64,000 nucleotides of DNA from Anniella stebbinsi (GCA_029215795.1 JARDYH010000003.1:266199562-266263561); one strand, 5' to 3'; shown: positions 19,300 through 29,537, counted from the stretch's first letter. Notes: generated by a model from the sequence alone, not told the origin. Numbers and translations are program-made.

Positions 19300-19964
19300 G
19301 ACTTATTCTCAGTTGCCACTGTGGCGCCTGACTCAGTCTGCAGATAGCAGGGCCAGTTTGTGGATTTTCCAGACGTTTTCCAGGGGTTTGGTTTGGGGGA
19401 GAGATTCTGATCAGTTTGCACAAATTACGAAGAAATTCCTGAGCAATTTGCATGCAGGCTTACTCCCAGAAAAGCCTGCAGCTCCACTCACAAATGCAAA
19501 TCGAGCCGTACATGTTGCAAAACTTTATTGAAGCAAAAAACAACAACCGGATTTCCCAGCAATGGGCAGGCTTAGTTGGTCCATCTATAAGGCCTGTTTG
19601 CATGGCTGTCACATGTGAATCCAGCGTGGTGTCTGGCCGGTACTCACATTAGTGCCAGGAGGGACACGGCTACATAGCAAGACCCATGACCCCTTCACTG
19701 TCAGATCTGAGCCACGGGCAGCCGTCTGGAGTGAGTCAGTAGCTGGGAACCAGGAGTCGTCACCAAGGAGCAATTGGAGAACAAACCGGAAGGCAAGACT
19801 GAAGAGCAAGACCGCAAACAGAAGACCTGGCAGATCATGTTGCTGTAGCAAAGTTAACTGAGACAGGGAGACTTCTCCTTCTTCCTGGCCAGAGTTCAGC
19901 TTGGGCAGAATACGTCTGGAAGGTTCTTCACCAAGAAGCTGCAATGACTCTGCTCAGCACATGG
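19300..19964. other. Unannotated stretch
   Basis: 19390-19530 carries TTTGCACAAATTAC and related words like the family C interiors, but no termini. 19600-19960 looks repeat-like yet matches nothing else in the window. Confidence 0.35.
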
Positions 19965-19975
19965 GCTGGTGGTCA

Positions 19976-20209
19976 TAGGCGTGCGCACAGGGTGTGCCGG
20001 GTGTGCCCAAGCACACCCTAATTTTGCAGGGCGCCTCTGCTTTCCTGCCCCCTCCTGCTTGAATCGGGGCATTTAAAAGAATGGAAAAGCCTCTAGAAAG
20101 CCGCCATTAGCATCCCTGGGGGAACTATGCACTTTCTGCTTTCCCCTCCTCCATTCCAATCAGGGCCTTCAAGGCGCACACCCTAATGAAAAGAGCTGTG
20201 CATGCCTAT
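19976..20209. mobile_element. MITE with TAGGCGTGCGCA termini and an 11-bp direct repeat
   Basis: Left end TAGGCGTGCGCACAGGG; the right end reversed reads TAGGCATGCACAGC. GCTGGTGGTCA occurs directly left (19965-19975) and right (20210-20220). Internal GGGTGTGCC and the reversed GCGCACACCC continue the symmetry. 11 bp is longer than usual for hAT (8) and PIF (3), so the superfamily is open. Confidence 0.75.
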
Positions 20210-20220
20210 GCTGGTGGTCA

Positions 20221-20739
20221 GTGGTTCGTGCCATGCATTCTTGCAACGCAGGAGAGGGATTGGATGAATCTCCACTTGGCAATGTGTCTTAGTCAAAAGA
20301 CAGGGGACTGAGCAGAGTCTAACCCTGGGTGTGAAAACAGGGGTGTCAACAAATGTACAATGTCTCCCTATATTCGCTGGTGAGTCCTTTAGCAATAGCT
20401 CATAAGTCCTTTAGATGGCCTTCTTCCAGCGTCGAGCCTGGCCGTCCTGGCTGCCACTAAACTAGAAAAGGAGCCTCTGTTTCAAATCTTGTGGCTCGGT
20501 AGTACGCTGACTCCAAGCTGGTTCACATTTGGTTCGTATCTGAGGTTGCATCAAAGGGACGCAGCTCCTTGTGTTGACAACTCATGGCTAATGCAGAATT
20601 GCTCTTTTGCACGGCCAGCTGTGACCGATCCAAGCTGATCCTTTGATTCTGTTGCATGTTAGTGCTGAATGGGGTAAGTTGGGCGGGGTAGCTATTTCAA
20701 CTTTCCTTTTCCTTTTCTTGTTTTTTTGTATAAACTAAC
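20221..20739. other. Unannotated stretch
   Basis: No recognised repeat or gene over about 520 bp. Confidence 0.4.
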
Positions 20740-21240
20740 ATGCAAATCTTGCAATTTTTATTCTCCCTCCTCCCATTAAACATCGGACGGAAAATGCACT
20801 CCGAACAGGGAAGGAGGCGGGCGTAAATCTTGTGGCGCATATGAAGAGGAGATTCGCTTAGTTACTGAGATGAGATAAATAATCCTCGGCTAATTTATAT
20901 GCCGATGGAACCGGCCTTTTGGCAAGCCCACAATTAATGTGAATGCCAAGTGGGACTGCAGTTTTGTTTCATCTAGGGAGACACTTAGCCGAACGGCAGC
21001 TTTCTCCACCCTGCGAGCCCCCCCAGCTGAAAATGTGCGCACCTCTCTCTCTCTCAACTTCCAAGGAGTCCGCTGGCAAATCTTCACCGCCATTCACTCG
21101 ATCATTATGATGCATTATACTGGGTAATGATGTAATACGCTAGAAGGCCGAGAGCGCGAGCTTCTTGCCAAAAATAATAATACCAAAAGCACACAGTTAT
21201 TTTCATCTGTGAAAGCCTCTTGCGCTATCAACTCATCATG
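20740..21240. promoter_or_regulatory. Candidate conserved non-coding element, CpG-retaining
   Basis: Unique sequence with many CpGs in an AT-rich setting (CATCGGACGGAAAATG, GGCGGGCGTAAATC, GAGAGCGCGAGC), TTAATGTGAATG, CTAATTTATATG and TGATGTAATACG. CpG is depleted in neutral vertebrate DNA, so its retention suggests constraint or an unmethylated regulatory region. Conservation not tested. Confidence 0.4.
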
Positions 21241-21403
21241 CTGTGGCCCAAGCAGAAAGCTGCTGTAATGGCGGAGGCTCTTTATGTTTGCAAAGGTGAA
21301 GAAGGCAGCCATCAGGCCATCCAAACGGAGATGGGACTTTCCAAGGAAGTAAACAGAATCTTCCCCTTACACAGAAACCCATCCTATAGATATGTGCCAT
21401 TTT

Positions 21404-21404
21404 A

Positions 21405-21435
<31 letters not shown>

Positions 21436-21530
21436 GTTTTGTTGTTATTATTTTTATTATTGCCGACATTGTCACCATCCTTAATATTATTATTATTAAT
21501 CATCATAATAATAATAATAATAATAAATTT
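21404..21530. repeat. Clustered (AAT)n / (ATT)n microsatellites
   Basis: AAT tract 21404-21435, ATT-rich 21440-21495, AAT tract 21505-21527. The two strand orientations can pair as a hairpin. The last tract is the tail of the LINE at 21526. Confidence 0.9.
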
Positions 21531-21808
21531 ATTTATTTATTTATTACCCGCCTCTCCCTCTGGATCAAGGTGGGGAAAAACATGAAATACAAAACAGTAT
21601 AAAATACATGAAACTGCTTAAAAACATATAAAACTAATGAATTATTAAAAATCTATAAAACTAAGACATTATTAAAATCACAATGAAATTTCTTAAAATT
21701 CAACTAGGGAAGCCTGCCAGAAGAGATCAGTCTTTATGGCTTTCTTAAAGTCAGGATGACTGTTAAGTTGACGGATCTCTCCCGGCAGGCCATTCCACAG
21801 TCTGGAAT
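21526..21808 (-). pseudogene. L2-like LINE: ORF2 C-terminus, 3' UTR and (TTTA)n tail
   Basis: Same subfamily as 5376-5886: tail CCCGCCTCTCCCTCTGGATC, then on the minus strand the ORF2 end, with WNGLPGEIRQLNS, FKKAIKTDLF and a stop. Truncated 5' at about 280 bp, where CR1- and MITE-like DNA begins. Confidence 0.85.
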
Positions 21809-21889
21809 GCAGCTTAGATGGCTATCCAAGGGGATGAGAGGCAATGATGAGGCCTTCTGGGAGTTGAAGTCCAAAACCACAACCAACCT

Positions 21890-22110
21890 ATAGTCCATCT
21901 CTACGTTTCCCACAGTGGCCAACCATGAACTCCAAAGAAGACCACAACTGGGCCATGGAGACAACAGCCCAATTCCATTGGTACTTCTCAGCTGTTCACT
22001 GCTTCTGAATGTGGAGGTTCTATTGCTCACCAGGGCCAGTAGCCATTCAGAGACCTCTCCTCCATGCATTCATTCACCCAGTCAAGACCAAACTATTCCT
22101 AAATACTTTG
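21890..22110 (-). mobile_element. Diverged CR1-type LINE 3' region (TTCTTATG-tailed subfamily)
   Basis: CCCACAGTGGCCAACCATG, AATGTGGAGGTTCTATTGC, GGGCCAGTAGCCATTCAGAG and CTCCTCCATGCATTCATTC align in order with 49285-49480. Tail and 5' end missing. Confidence 0.6.
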
Positions 22111-22144
22111 CAGTGCAATAGGGACCAATATATTGCTGCTAGGT

Positions 22145-22610
22145 TGGGGATGTCATGAGTGCTCGACTGAGTCCGGGAATCTGACAGACTGTCCCATGTT
22201 CATCTACTGGACCCAGTTAGGTGCACATGGGGGAAGTGCAGACCTGCGCATCAGTATTTGCGAGGCCCTGATGAGTGCTGAAAAGCCATCTGCTGTGTCA
22301 ATGGCAGCCATAAAAGCCCTATTTACATAAGAGTAAAGGCATGAACACTCCATTTGCACCTTTACTCTTGCATAAATGGAGCCTTTATGGCTGCCAGTGA
22401 CACAGCAGGGGGAAATTTGCAATCTCGGCAGCAAGGGTGGACAGCTGCCAAATGCCCGTCAGGCCAAACTAAGCCTCAAAATAAGCTTGCATGTCCCGAC
22501 GTGTGAGAGCAGACAGAGCAAGTGTCCAATGAGTCTGATGTAGGTGAGTTCACCCAGCCCTATCGCTAGGGGATTTCCGGGAAGTAGGAGAGGGGGAGTG
22601 ACAGATGATG
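22145..22610. mobile_element. Palindrome-bearing non-autonomous element (family D)
   Basis: Core arms: CTGCTGTGTCAATGGCAGCC, then ATTTACATAAGAGTAAAGGC (22290-22340), inverted at 22356-22408 (CCTTTACTCTTGCATAAATG, then GGCTGCCAGTGACACAGCAG). The right border AGGTGAGTTCACCCAGCCC resembles the one at 29516-29537. Related members lie at 26690, 29264, 31955, 41394 and 51960. Ends not certain. Confidence 0.6.
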
Positions 22611-22751
22611 TCAGTATCCCTGCTAATAAAAATGTACTGGTACTGCATCCCTGTGAGCCCAGGTTTTACTACACCACTGCAGACACAGCTGTGATCTTGA
22701 TACAGATGGCTGTATCCCCACTGCTTGTATGAGGATCTCTAGAGGCGGGAG

Positions 22752-23155
22752 CAGGGATGTGTGAATCAGCAAAATTCAAACTCACTGAAATCCTTGAAAC
22801 TCCATCTCAAAGGTCACTTTATCTCGACTCCATATCAGATTGTGAACTTTGTCGTTGTTGGGTTTTCCTTTACAACTGCATGCATCCGTTGTGTGCATCT
22901 TCGAAATGTATGCATTTCTTCTCCCAATGATGAAAGCATATTTGCACACATTTTTCAAATGTATATGCTGTGAACATCTTTGTTGTCTGTCTGTTTGTTT
23001 TGTTTTGTTTTTTAGTCCGTGAATCACATTGCAAGCTCAGAAACGTATGAACTTCAACTGCAGATTGCATCCAAGTCCGTGTTTGGTTCAGAAGATGCGA
23101 CCAGGGTAAAATCCTCATCAAAAATGAATTGAAATGAATTTCTCATACAACCCCA
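22752..23155. mobile_element. Non-autonomous hAT-like element (family C), about 400 bp
   Basis: Left CAGGGATGTGTGAATCAGC; the right end AATTTCTCATACAACCCCA is the reversed left end of the 60455 copy (TGTATGAGAAATTCC). The interior GTGAATCACATTGCAAGC matches reversed at 60570-60595. TSD not recognisable. Confidence 0.65.
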
Positions 23156-23206
23156 AGAGAAAGTGGGGAATACAGGCAGCAGGGAAATTGGCTGGGGAAA
23201 ATTTGG

Positions 23207-23221
23207 CAGTGGGGGGGGGGG
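23207..23221. repeat. Poly-G run
   Basis: TGG followed by about ten consecutive G. Confidence 0.8.
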
Positions 23222-23419
23222 AATCAGGGCACACCTGTGGGTCACAGGAAAGACTTGGAAGGCCGCAGGTCAGTTTAAAAGCAGCCCATGTTTTCTGAAC
23301 TTCTCGAGTCAGAGATCCCAAACACATCCCACCTTAGGAACAAAATACTGAAAATCATGAATAACCCCCTTTCCTGCCCCCGCCAGAAACAATGTGTACT
23401 GGGCACTCTATGAACAGAT

Positions 23420-24000
23420 CGTTGCAACAACATTTAGACTCACAAGCGAGTGAAGGCTCCCTCCTCTCGCGCTTACAGGAAGTGCATCGCACAATAAAGC
23501 ATTATCTCTGATTAGAAGCGAAAAGATGAATCCTCCTGCTAAAGCAGGGTAACCCTAAAAGCATGTTAACATGAAATACTAAATAAAATGCTACTCATCT
23601 ATAATAAATCTTATTATGCATTTTGGCAATTTTACCCTGGTGTGAGTGTGAAGGGTTTTTTTTTCCTCCCTTCCTTTTCCCGAGCAATGTTTGAAAATAG
23701 AAATCTTAAATTGAATCATTGTTGCATGAATATATGCAAAATATTCATTTCTAGCAGTGTGAGGGTTGAGTGCTTTTAAATTGGAGAAATCAGTCATGAC
23801 TTCACCTTTTCATGCAAGATAAAGCTGTATGTGGTAACATCATTACAGTGTCATGAAAGGAGTAGAAATCACGCCAGAGTCTCGCCTTAAGCTAATATAA
23901 AAAAAAAAGAGGGGGCACTTCCATATTTTTCAATATTGTTCAATATTTAAAGGCACAGCGCATGGCTTTCAATATAGACATTTGTGTTGCGGTGGGGGAG
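23420..24000. promoter_or_regulatory. Candidate conserved non-coding element
   Basis: Unique AT-rich sequence with isolated CpGs (CTCTCGCGCTTACAGG, AGTGCATCGCACAAT), GCATTATCTCTGATTAG, AAATTGAATCATTG and ATATGCAAAATATTC (octamer-like ATGCAAA). No repeat similarity. Inference. Confidence 0.35.
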
Positions 24001-24440
24001 AGATCATTCAGGTTTTGGGACAGCAGGGAGGGAGGCCTTCCTGAATGCAGTGATTAATGATATGGGGGGTGGGGAACCAGAAAGGAGCTCTGTTTAATAT
24101 TTCAAAGAATTTGTGTCTTGCATATGAGAGGGAATTAAGTATACTAATAAAAAGCCAACAAGTTATAGAGAACTGCTATTAATGGTCTGTCTTAACTGGG
24201 ACACACACAGAGAATGTTTTCATTTGTAAAATGTTAAAAATGGATGGTGGTTAAGATACTGAAACTTAATCCAGACAAGATGGAGATGCTGTTAGTTAAG
24301 AACACTGGCAGTCTAGACAAGGTGGCTCAACCTTTTCTGGATGGAATTTTTGTCCTCTTGGCGGTTGATCCATCTCCTTCCCTGGGTGTTCAGGTGGCAG
24401 CAATTGCCATGAATGCCTTTTATCAGTTTGGGCTGATAAG

Positions 24441-24785
24441 TAGGGATGTGTGAATGAGCAATGTTTGAGCTGGCCAAGATTCCCTGAACATCAGCGCACT
24501 GCTGGTCCCTCCTCGATTTGCTCTCGCGTTTTGCAATCGCCACTCATTTTCGGCGAACGGGGAAAATGGCGCAAAGCCAAGTGCTATCGAACTTGAAAAC
24601 TGCACAGCAGATTCCCAAATTTGCACAAAGTCACAAACTCGTGCAAATTTCAAACTGTGCACAAAATCCAACGGGGAACTTTGCACTAATTGAACATGAG
24701 CACATGCTCGGGAATTCGCAAAAATTTTCAGCAGATACTTGCTCACATGTTTTGTGAGCGGGAACAAGGTTCTCATGCATCCCTA
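24441..24785. mobile_element. Non-autonomous hAT-like element (family C) inserted in an L2 LINE
   Basis: Starts TAGGGATGTGTGAATGAGC and ends CATGCATCCCTA. Flanks CTGATAAG (24433-24440) and CTGACATG (24786-24793) match at 6 of 8. The interior has repeated AAATTTGCACAAAGTC-type words. The L2 frame continues across it, which confirms both borders. Confidence 0.85.
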
Positions 24786-24861
24786 CTGACATGCCATCTG
24801 TGTCCTTATCTTGAGAAGGTGAGCTTGGCTTCAGTCATCCATAGCTCAATGAACTCAGTTA

Positions 24862-24975
24862 TCCAGAGGCCACTGTTGCAATCATGTCCTGCTTGTGGGT
24901 TTCTCATGGGCAGCTGGGCTAGATGGACCCATGGTCTGTTCTAACAGGGCTCTTCTTACATTCCTATGTTCTTAC
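24862..24975 (+). mobile_element. CR1-type LINE 3' end inserted in an L2 LINE
   Basis: TCATGTCCTGCTTGTGGG, GGGCAGCTGGGCTAGATGG, CATGGTCTGTTCTAAC and the tail CTTCTTACATTCCTATGTTC. L2 ORF2 code resumes immediately after. Confidence 0.8.
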
Positions 24976-25241
24976 CTCCGAACTAGCTTACTGTAATGCC
25001 CTCTGTGTGGGGATTCCTTTCAAGACATTCTGAAAGATTCAATTGATCCACAATGAGGCGGCCAGGCTGCAAAGCATAGAACTCTGCTTTCACAACAACT
25101 CCTTTGGCACTTGGGTGGGCAGCTGCCAAGCACTCAGTGTAACCTTGTGAGAGCTTAGGTGATGGTCCGCATTCATGCCAGAAGCTCCCAACTGGGTCCG
25201 AGGGGCCAGGTGTGGGGCGGTCCACCAGACACCCAGGCCCA

Positions 25242-25795
25242 GGCCCTTTCTACACCAGAGGGGTATAGAGGGCTCAGGGCGGGGGATCCCAGGAGTAGCT
25301 ACTCCCAGGATTGGTGCACCCAATCCTCATCACCAGTGCGATGACCTGGCTACTCCCGGGTCGTTGCACATCACATCCACCATTTTTTTCCCAGTGATGA
25401 GAGCGTGAGCACTCCTCTGAAACTGGTGAGTCTTTTTTAAAAAACAAAATGCATGCCCACGGCCTCCACCCCCCTCCCTACCCCCCGGGGGTGGCAAGAC
25501 TGGTGCCACCCTCTCCCCTGCTGGGCGCAGAGCTGCGTAGTGAGGCTCCATGCCCAGTTTGTAGCCGCGCTTACTCGCAAATAAGTGCGGCTGCACCCGG
25601 GACGGGCAGGCACATTCTTCCGCAGTCCTGGGAAGTTCCCTGGACTGCAGAAGAATCGGGATTTGTCTGGTTTCTCTTAACCCAGAAAAATCCCGTGCCC
25701 GCTCACCCCACCCCCGGGACTCCCCGTGAGTCATTTGGACTCACAGGGAGCAGCTGGGGGCCATCCCAGGCATTTTGCCTGATGTGGAAAGGGCC
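25242..25795. mobile_element. TIR element (family E), about 550 bp
   Basis: Left GGCCCTTTCTACACCAG and right CTGATGTGGAAAGGGCC are inverted. Interior palindromes include GGAGTAGCTACTCCC (25292-25306) and AATCCCGTGCCCG-type GC-rich blocks. Related copies at 46630, 56080 and 62445 share the dyad around a GTGCATCATTTGGA word. No clear TSD; superfamily unresolved. Confidence 0.65.
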
Positions 25796-25869
25796 CCAGT
25801 CGGCCGCTGATGACAATTGCTATCACCCTAACCAGCATGGCCTTTCACTGGAAATGGAAGACATGCTTA

Positions 25870-26127
25870 ATTTTAACAGGCTTTCCATCTGTAACTCCTA
25901 GTATTCTTTGCTGCTAGTTTTAAGATGTGGCATCTTTACTCTTGTTGCCCTTTAAGTTTGTGCCTTTGTTTTCTTTTCTTTACAAGTTTTTATTGTATTT
26001 TCTTTTTCCTTTTAGGAATTGTTCATTGTGCTCACATTTCTATGCTTATATGGTTTTACCGTTATGCTGTATGCTGCTCTAAGGTAGTTTGAGCAGAAAA
26101 GCGGGATCTAAATTGTTGTTGTTGTCA
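25870..26127 (+). mobile_element. L2-type LINE 3' UTR and (TTG)n tail
   Basis: T-rich 3' UTR, then CTGTATGCTGCTCTAAGG, AGAAAAGCGGGATCTAAATTG and (TTG)4: the layout of an L2-like 3' end. Orientation and position fit it being the end of the L2 at 24234-25110, separated by the family E insertion. Confidence 0.55.
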
Positions 26128-26640
26128 TCACCTTGACAGATGTCTAATGTGTCCTCTCAGTGGTTGGAAAGTCTATAGTACACTTAAGTACAGTCTCGCA
26201 GGTGAGGGACATTTTTCCTGGAGGCATAATCCTTTAAACTGGTGGATTTCAAACTTTCTATATTCAGAGAAGTTGTTACCACAGTGACTTGTGTTAAACG
26301 ACGCTCCTGACCATCAACCACTGAGACCATCTTCCTTGAAGTAGATTCTGGGATACAAGAATGCAGAGGAATAAGGTGATAGAACCTGGGTGTGGGGGTA
26401 CATTGAGCTGTACCATTTAAGACTTCAAGTGGAGGTTGCGATTTTTCAACATCCCCTCACTTTTTCTATTAAACTCCGGGCAACCAAAGAGTAACACGTC
26501 AGGGAAAGAGATTTTAACCCAGCCAGTTCCGTCTGCCACTAGCTTTCTATTTCCAGAAAGATTTTGACCATGAAGGCCTTTGAGCAAACACACCTGAGTC
26601 AGATTTGTCAGACACTTGCCCCACCCCTGATGCCATTTGC
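26128..26640. other. Unannotated stretch
   Basis: No recognised repeat or coding signal in about 510 bp. Confidence 0.4.
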
Positions 26641-26689
26641 AGCAAGCTTCGGTGAGTGTCCAATGACAACATAAGCCCATCCACCCTCA

Positions 26690-26930
26690 TCGAGAGATTC
26701 CATTGTGGGCAAAAATGGAGGCTCTGGAAATTACATAATTTCCCCCACTGTGTAAATGGCAGCCATAAAGGACCCATTTACACAACAGTAAAGGCACAAA
26801 TGCGTGTACCTCTACTCTTGAGTAAATGCGGCCTTTATTGCTGCCACTTGCACAGTGGGGGAAATTATGGCTGGGGGGGGGGGTCAAATGCATGGGAGTT
26901 TGTCAGATTCTGAGACCCGGTTGGACCCCT
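26690..26930. mobile_element. Palindrome-bearing element fragment (family D)
   Basis: Arms 26734-26795 and 26810-26871: AATTTCCCCCACTGTGTAAA, GGCAGCCATAAAGGACCC and ACAGTAAAGGC against CTACTCTTGAGTAAATG, GGCCTTTATTGCTGCC and CAGTGGGGGAAATTATGG. Same core as 22290-22408. Confidence 0.65.
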
Positions 26931-26998
26931 GTGACTTCCCTATTGCAAGCGTGATTTCCTTCATCTTCAGTCCCAAGTGATACAGACTATTTTAACCT

Positions 26999-27318
26999 TA
27001 GGATGACCATATGGAAAGGAGGACAGGGCTCCTGTATCTTTAACAGTTGTGTAGAAAAGGGGATTTCAGCAGGTGTCATTTGTAGGCATGCAGCACCTGA
27101 TGAAATGCCTTCTTCATCTCAACAGTTAAAACTGCAGGAGCTATACTACAGTGGCCAGATGCAAAAGAGGGCAGGGCTCCTACAGCTTTAATTGTTGTGA
27201 TGAAGAAGGAATTTCACCAGGTGCTGCATGCATACAACTGACGCCTGCTGAAATTCCCTTTTCTACACAAACGTTAAAGATACAGGAGCCCTGTCCTCCT
27301 TTCTATGTGGTCACCCTA
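26999..27318. mobile_element. Palindromic hAT MITE, subfamily A, complete
   Basis: Starts TAGGATGACCATATGG and ends TGTGGTCACCCTA. Flanks TTTAACCT (26991-26998) and TCTAACCT (27319-27326) match at 7 of 8. The loop carries TACAGTGGCCAGATGC, the third, degraded terminal motif. Confidence 0.92.
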
Positions 27319-27603
27319 TCTAACCTTGAACTTCACAAGCCCTGTTCCACTGCATGTGGAAATCACATTTTATTCTAGGGCATCGTATGGAGATGCCTGT
27401 TGGACTTCAATGCCACCCATTGAATTTGCTCTTAAGAACTTCCCTACAGCTGCACTTTACAAGAGAAGGTCAGGAAAAGGGGTAGCCAAATTTTCACGAA
27501 GAGAAGTTTGCCCCCTTTTACTAATAATGCTACTGAGGGATTCCTAAGAGGCTTTCAAGGAACATCAAGATCCCCCAAAGTAGGAATACCACTGCCACAT
27601 TTG
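27319..27603. other. Unannotated stretch between two MITE copies
   Basis: 285 bp with no recognised feature. Confidence 0.4.
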
Positions 27604-27793
27604 AAGCTGCAGGAGCTATACTAGAGTGACCAGATACAAAAGAGGGCAGGGCTCCTGCAGCTTTAACTGTTGTGATGAAGAGGGAATTTCACCAGGTTCT
27701 GCATGCATACAGATGACACCTGCTGAAATTCCCTTTTCTACACAACTGTTAAAGATGCAGGAGCCCTGTCCTCCTTTCCATATGGTCACTCTA
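27604..27793. mobile_element. Palindromic hAT MITE, subfamily A, right half
   Basis: Begins in the loop (CTGCAGGAGCTATACTAGAG) and runs through the right arm to CATATGGTCACTCTA. The left arm is missing; no TSD. Confidence 0.88.
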
Positions 27794-27969
27794 GTACATC
27801 CCAACTTCCAAGACGTGGAAGGCTACAAAGATGGAGACAATGATGTGATGAAAGGGACAGGGCTAATATTAGGCTCATCCCCACTTCCCCCCTCATGCAC
27901 TTCAATTCCATGGAGGATGAACTTCTGAATAGGGCTTAACTAAACCAATACTTTTAAGATACTGGTATG

Positions 27970-27999
27970 GGAATTCAACTGACGTCAATGTTGAATTCC
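27970..27999. promoter_or_regulatory. Palindrome with a full CRE (TGACGTCA) at its centre
   Basis: GGAATTCAAC, then TGACGTCA, then AT, then GTTGAATTCC: 10-bp arms are exact inverses around a consensus CREB/ATF site, with a 2-bp offset. Whether it is bound is unknown; the arms could also be a decayed MITE. Confidence 0.45.
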
Positions 28000-28099
28000 A
28001 TCCATACAACCCAACTCTCCCATGAATTAAAATATATTGTATATTGTATTAACTCTTTTTATATAGGAAGGCATTCCAGAAAACACTACACCCCATCAT

Positions 28100-28380
28100 C
28101 ACATGGGGAAATGCCTTGACTTTAATTGGCTGTTGCTAGGCTACCAAGAAATGAAATAGACCATTGCCATTGATGAATTAACGGATGAGCTTGGGTGACA
28201 GTAATCTTTGTCACTCGGTGTGGTAGCTGTCGGAGCCCTGTCATTTTGAGCACTCCATGTTAAACAGACCTTCCAAGATTGTAAGACAAGACAAAGAGAG
28301 GCAGCCCCAGGAAGGAGAATCATTGACAATCTGCATGTCTCAATTTTCTAGGTAGCTTCCCTGAGAACCATTCTGAACTA
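28100..28380. promoter_or_regulatory. Candidate conserved non-coding element (weak)
   Basis: Unique sequence with GATGAATTAACGGATGAGC, GGTGACAGTAATC and CATTGACAATCTGC. No repeat match. Inference from composition only. Confidence 0.22.
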
Positions 28381-28839
28381 AGCATGGGTTCTAATAGTAG
28401 GGCCAAGCGAGAGGATACATTAAACAAATGTATGCATTCAACACACCTTATTTCAACTGGAAAACACACCCGTTGTAGGGATCATCAGGAGCATGACACA
28501 CAGAGCAATGGGTCACCCTTTTCCCTTTGCACCATGGTCTTAGTGAGAAACACACCCACCCATCAAAGCTGTCATTGGTGTTGGTGGAGCACCTACACAG
28601 GTAAGGGTGTGGCCTCAATTAGTAATGAATCAATCTTTCAATTTCAATTTCCCTCTAATTTCTCCTTTTTTAAAGGTGTGCAAAAAAATGATATGCATTT
28701 TCATCCACTTTTTATGCAATTTTGCCTAATGTAATTTTTTTTGCAAGCGGTTTTCCCTAGTATAATCCATTTTGGTATGACACTCTTACAAATTTATGGA
28801 TTATTGTGTACCCTTTCTTATTCTTTTACATGTATCTTC
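28381..28839. other. Unannotated stretch
   Basis: No recognised feature; T-rich from 28650. Confidence 0.4.
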
Positions 28840-28864
28840 ATGTGTGTGTGTGTGTGTTTGTGTG
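28840..28864. repeat. Microsatellite (GT)n
   Basis: About eleven TG units with one T insertion near the end. Confidence 0.92.
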
Positions 28865-29009
28865 ATTTCATCAGAGAATGCTTTGCAAACTTCACAGGAG
28901 ACTGAATACCAAGGAATAAGTTTGTTTCCATCTGTGTTCGGTTCGAGAGAAGTAAATTATAGATCAATCCACATTCAAAGGGAAGCAAATGGCTAGTTAC
29001 TTAACCCAC

Positions 29010-29262
29010 TTTCTTGTAGTTCAAACCTGTTGGGTTAGCTCCTGCACTGTGGAGCAACAGGAAACGAATTTGCCCCATCATCTACCTGCCAGCCCATCAA
29101 ATATTTGAAGAGGGCAATCATATCGTTTCTTAATTCAACCTTTCATCATGGGACTCAGTCTCCATGCCCGTCAACCTCTTCGTTACTCTCCTTTGGGCAT
29201 ATTCCAGTTTCTCCATATGCTAATTGTTGTGCCCAGAACTGGTACTTCAGGTAAGGCTTAAC
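29010..29262 (-). pseudogene. CR1-type LINE ORF2 fragment
   Basis: On the minus strand CAGTTCTGGGCACAACAATT, AGTAACGAAGAGGTTGACGG and ATATTTGATGGGCTGGCAGG follow the CR1 ORF2 region just upstream of the part at 30282-30420 (GGAGGGCAATGCGGATGATC). Several frameshifts. Truncated at both ends. Confidence 0.65.
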
Positions 29263-29263
29263 T

Positions 29264-29537
29264 AGAGGTGGGGTTGTCACAAGTGCCTGTCTATGTTCCT
29301 TGGATCCAGTTGGGTGCACCAAGTATGGGTGTGGACCCCTGCCTGGCTGTCAGAATCATGCACTTTCCCCAGCATGTAGCCTTGCATTAATAGGGCTCTT
29401 ACAGTTGCCACTGGTGCAAGGCAAAGTGCACAATTTCTAGAGCGTCCAGACATTGCGCACATCCCCCCTGCTGCATTACTGGTGATGACCAGGCATGTAG
29501 TCCCTGAGCCTTGTGCAGGTAAATTCACACACCCCTA
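29264..29537. mobile_element. Family D element, 274 bp
   Basis: Left AGGTGGGGTTGTCACAAG, right AATTCACACACCCCTAA. Internal TTGCATTAATAGGGCTC and TTGCCACTGGTGC match 41394-41792. The flanks share TAACTA on each side, a possible remnant TSD. Confidence 0.5.

Larger units (their letters stand above)
24234..25110 (+). pseudogene. L2-type LINE ORF2 fragment, broken by two later insertions
   Basis: Three collinear pieces. 24234-24440 reads LKLNPDKMEMLLV, then SLGVQVAAIAMNAFYQF, the stretch after the RT active site in L2 elements. 24786-24860 reads HLCPYLEKVSLASVIH. 24976-25075 reads AYCNALCVG and NEAARL. Between them lie a hAT (24441-24785) and a CR1 3' end (24862-24975). Stops and lost bases make it dead. 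25870-26127 may be its 3' end. Confidence 0.85.

Noticed and set aside
28520..28620. Possible palindromic element around AAACACACCCACCC
   Set aside because: The inverted similarity is short and low complexity; no ends.
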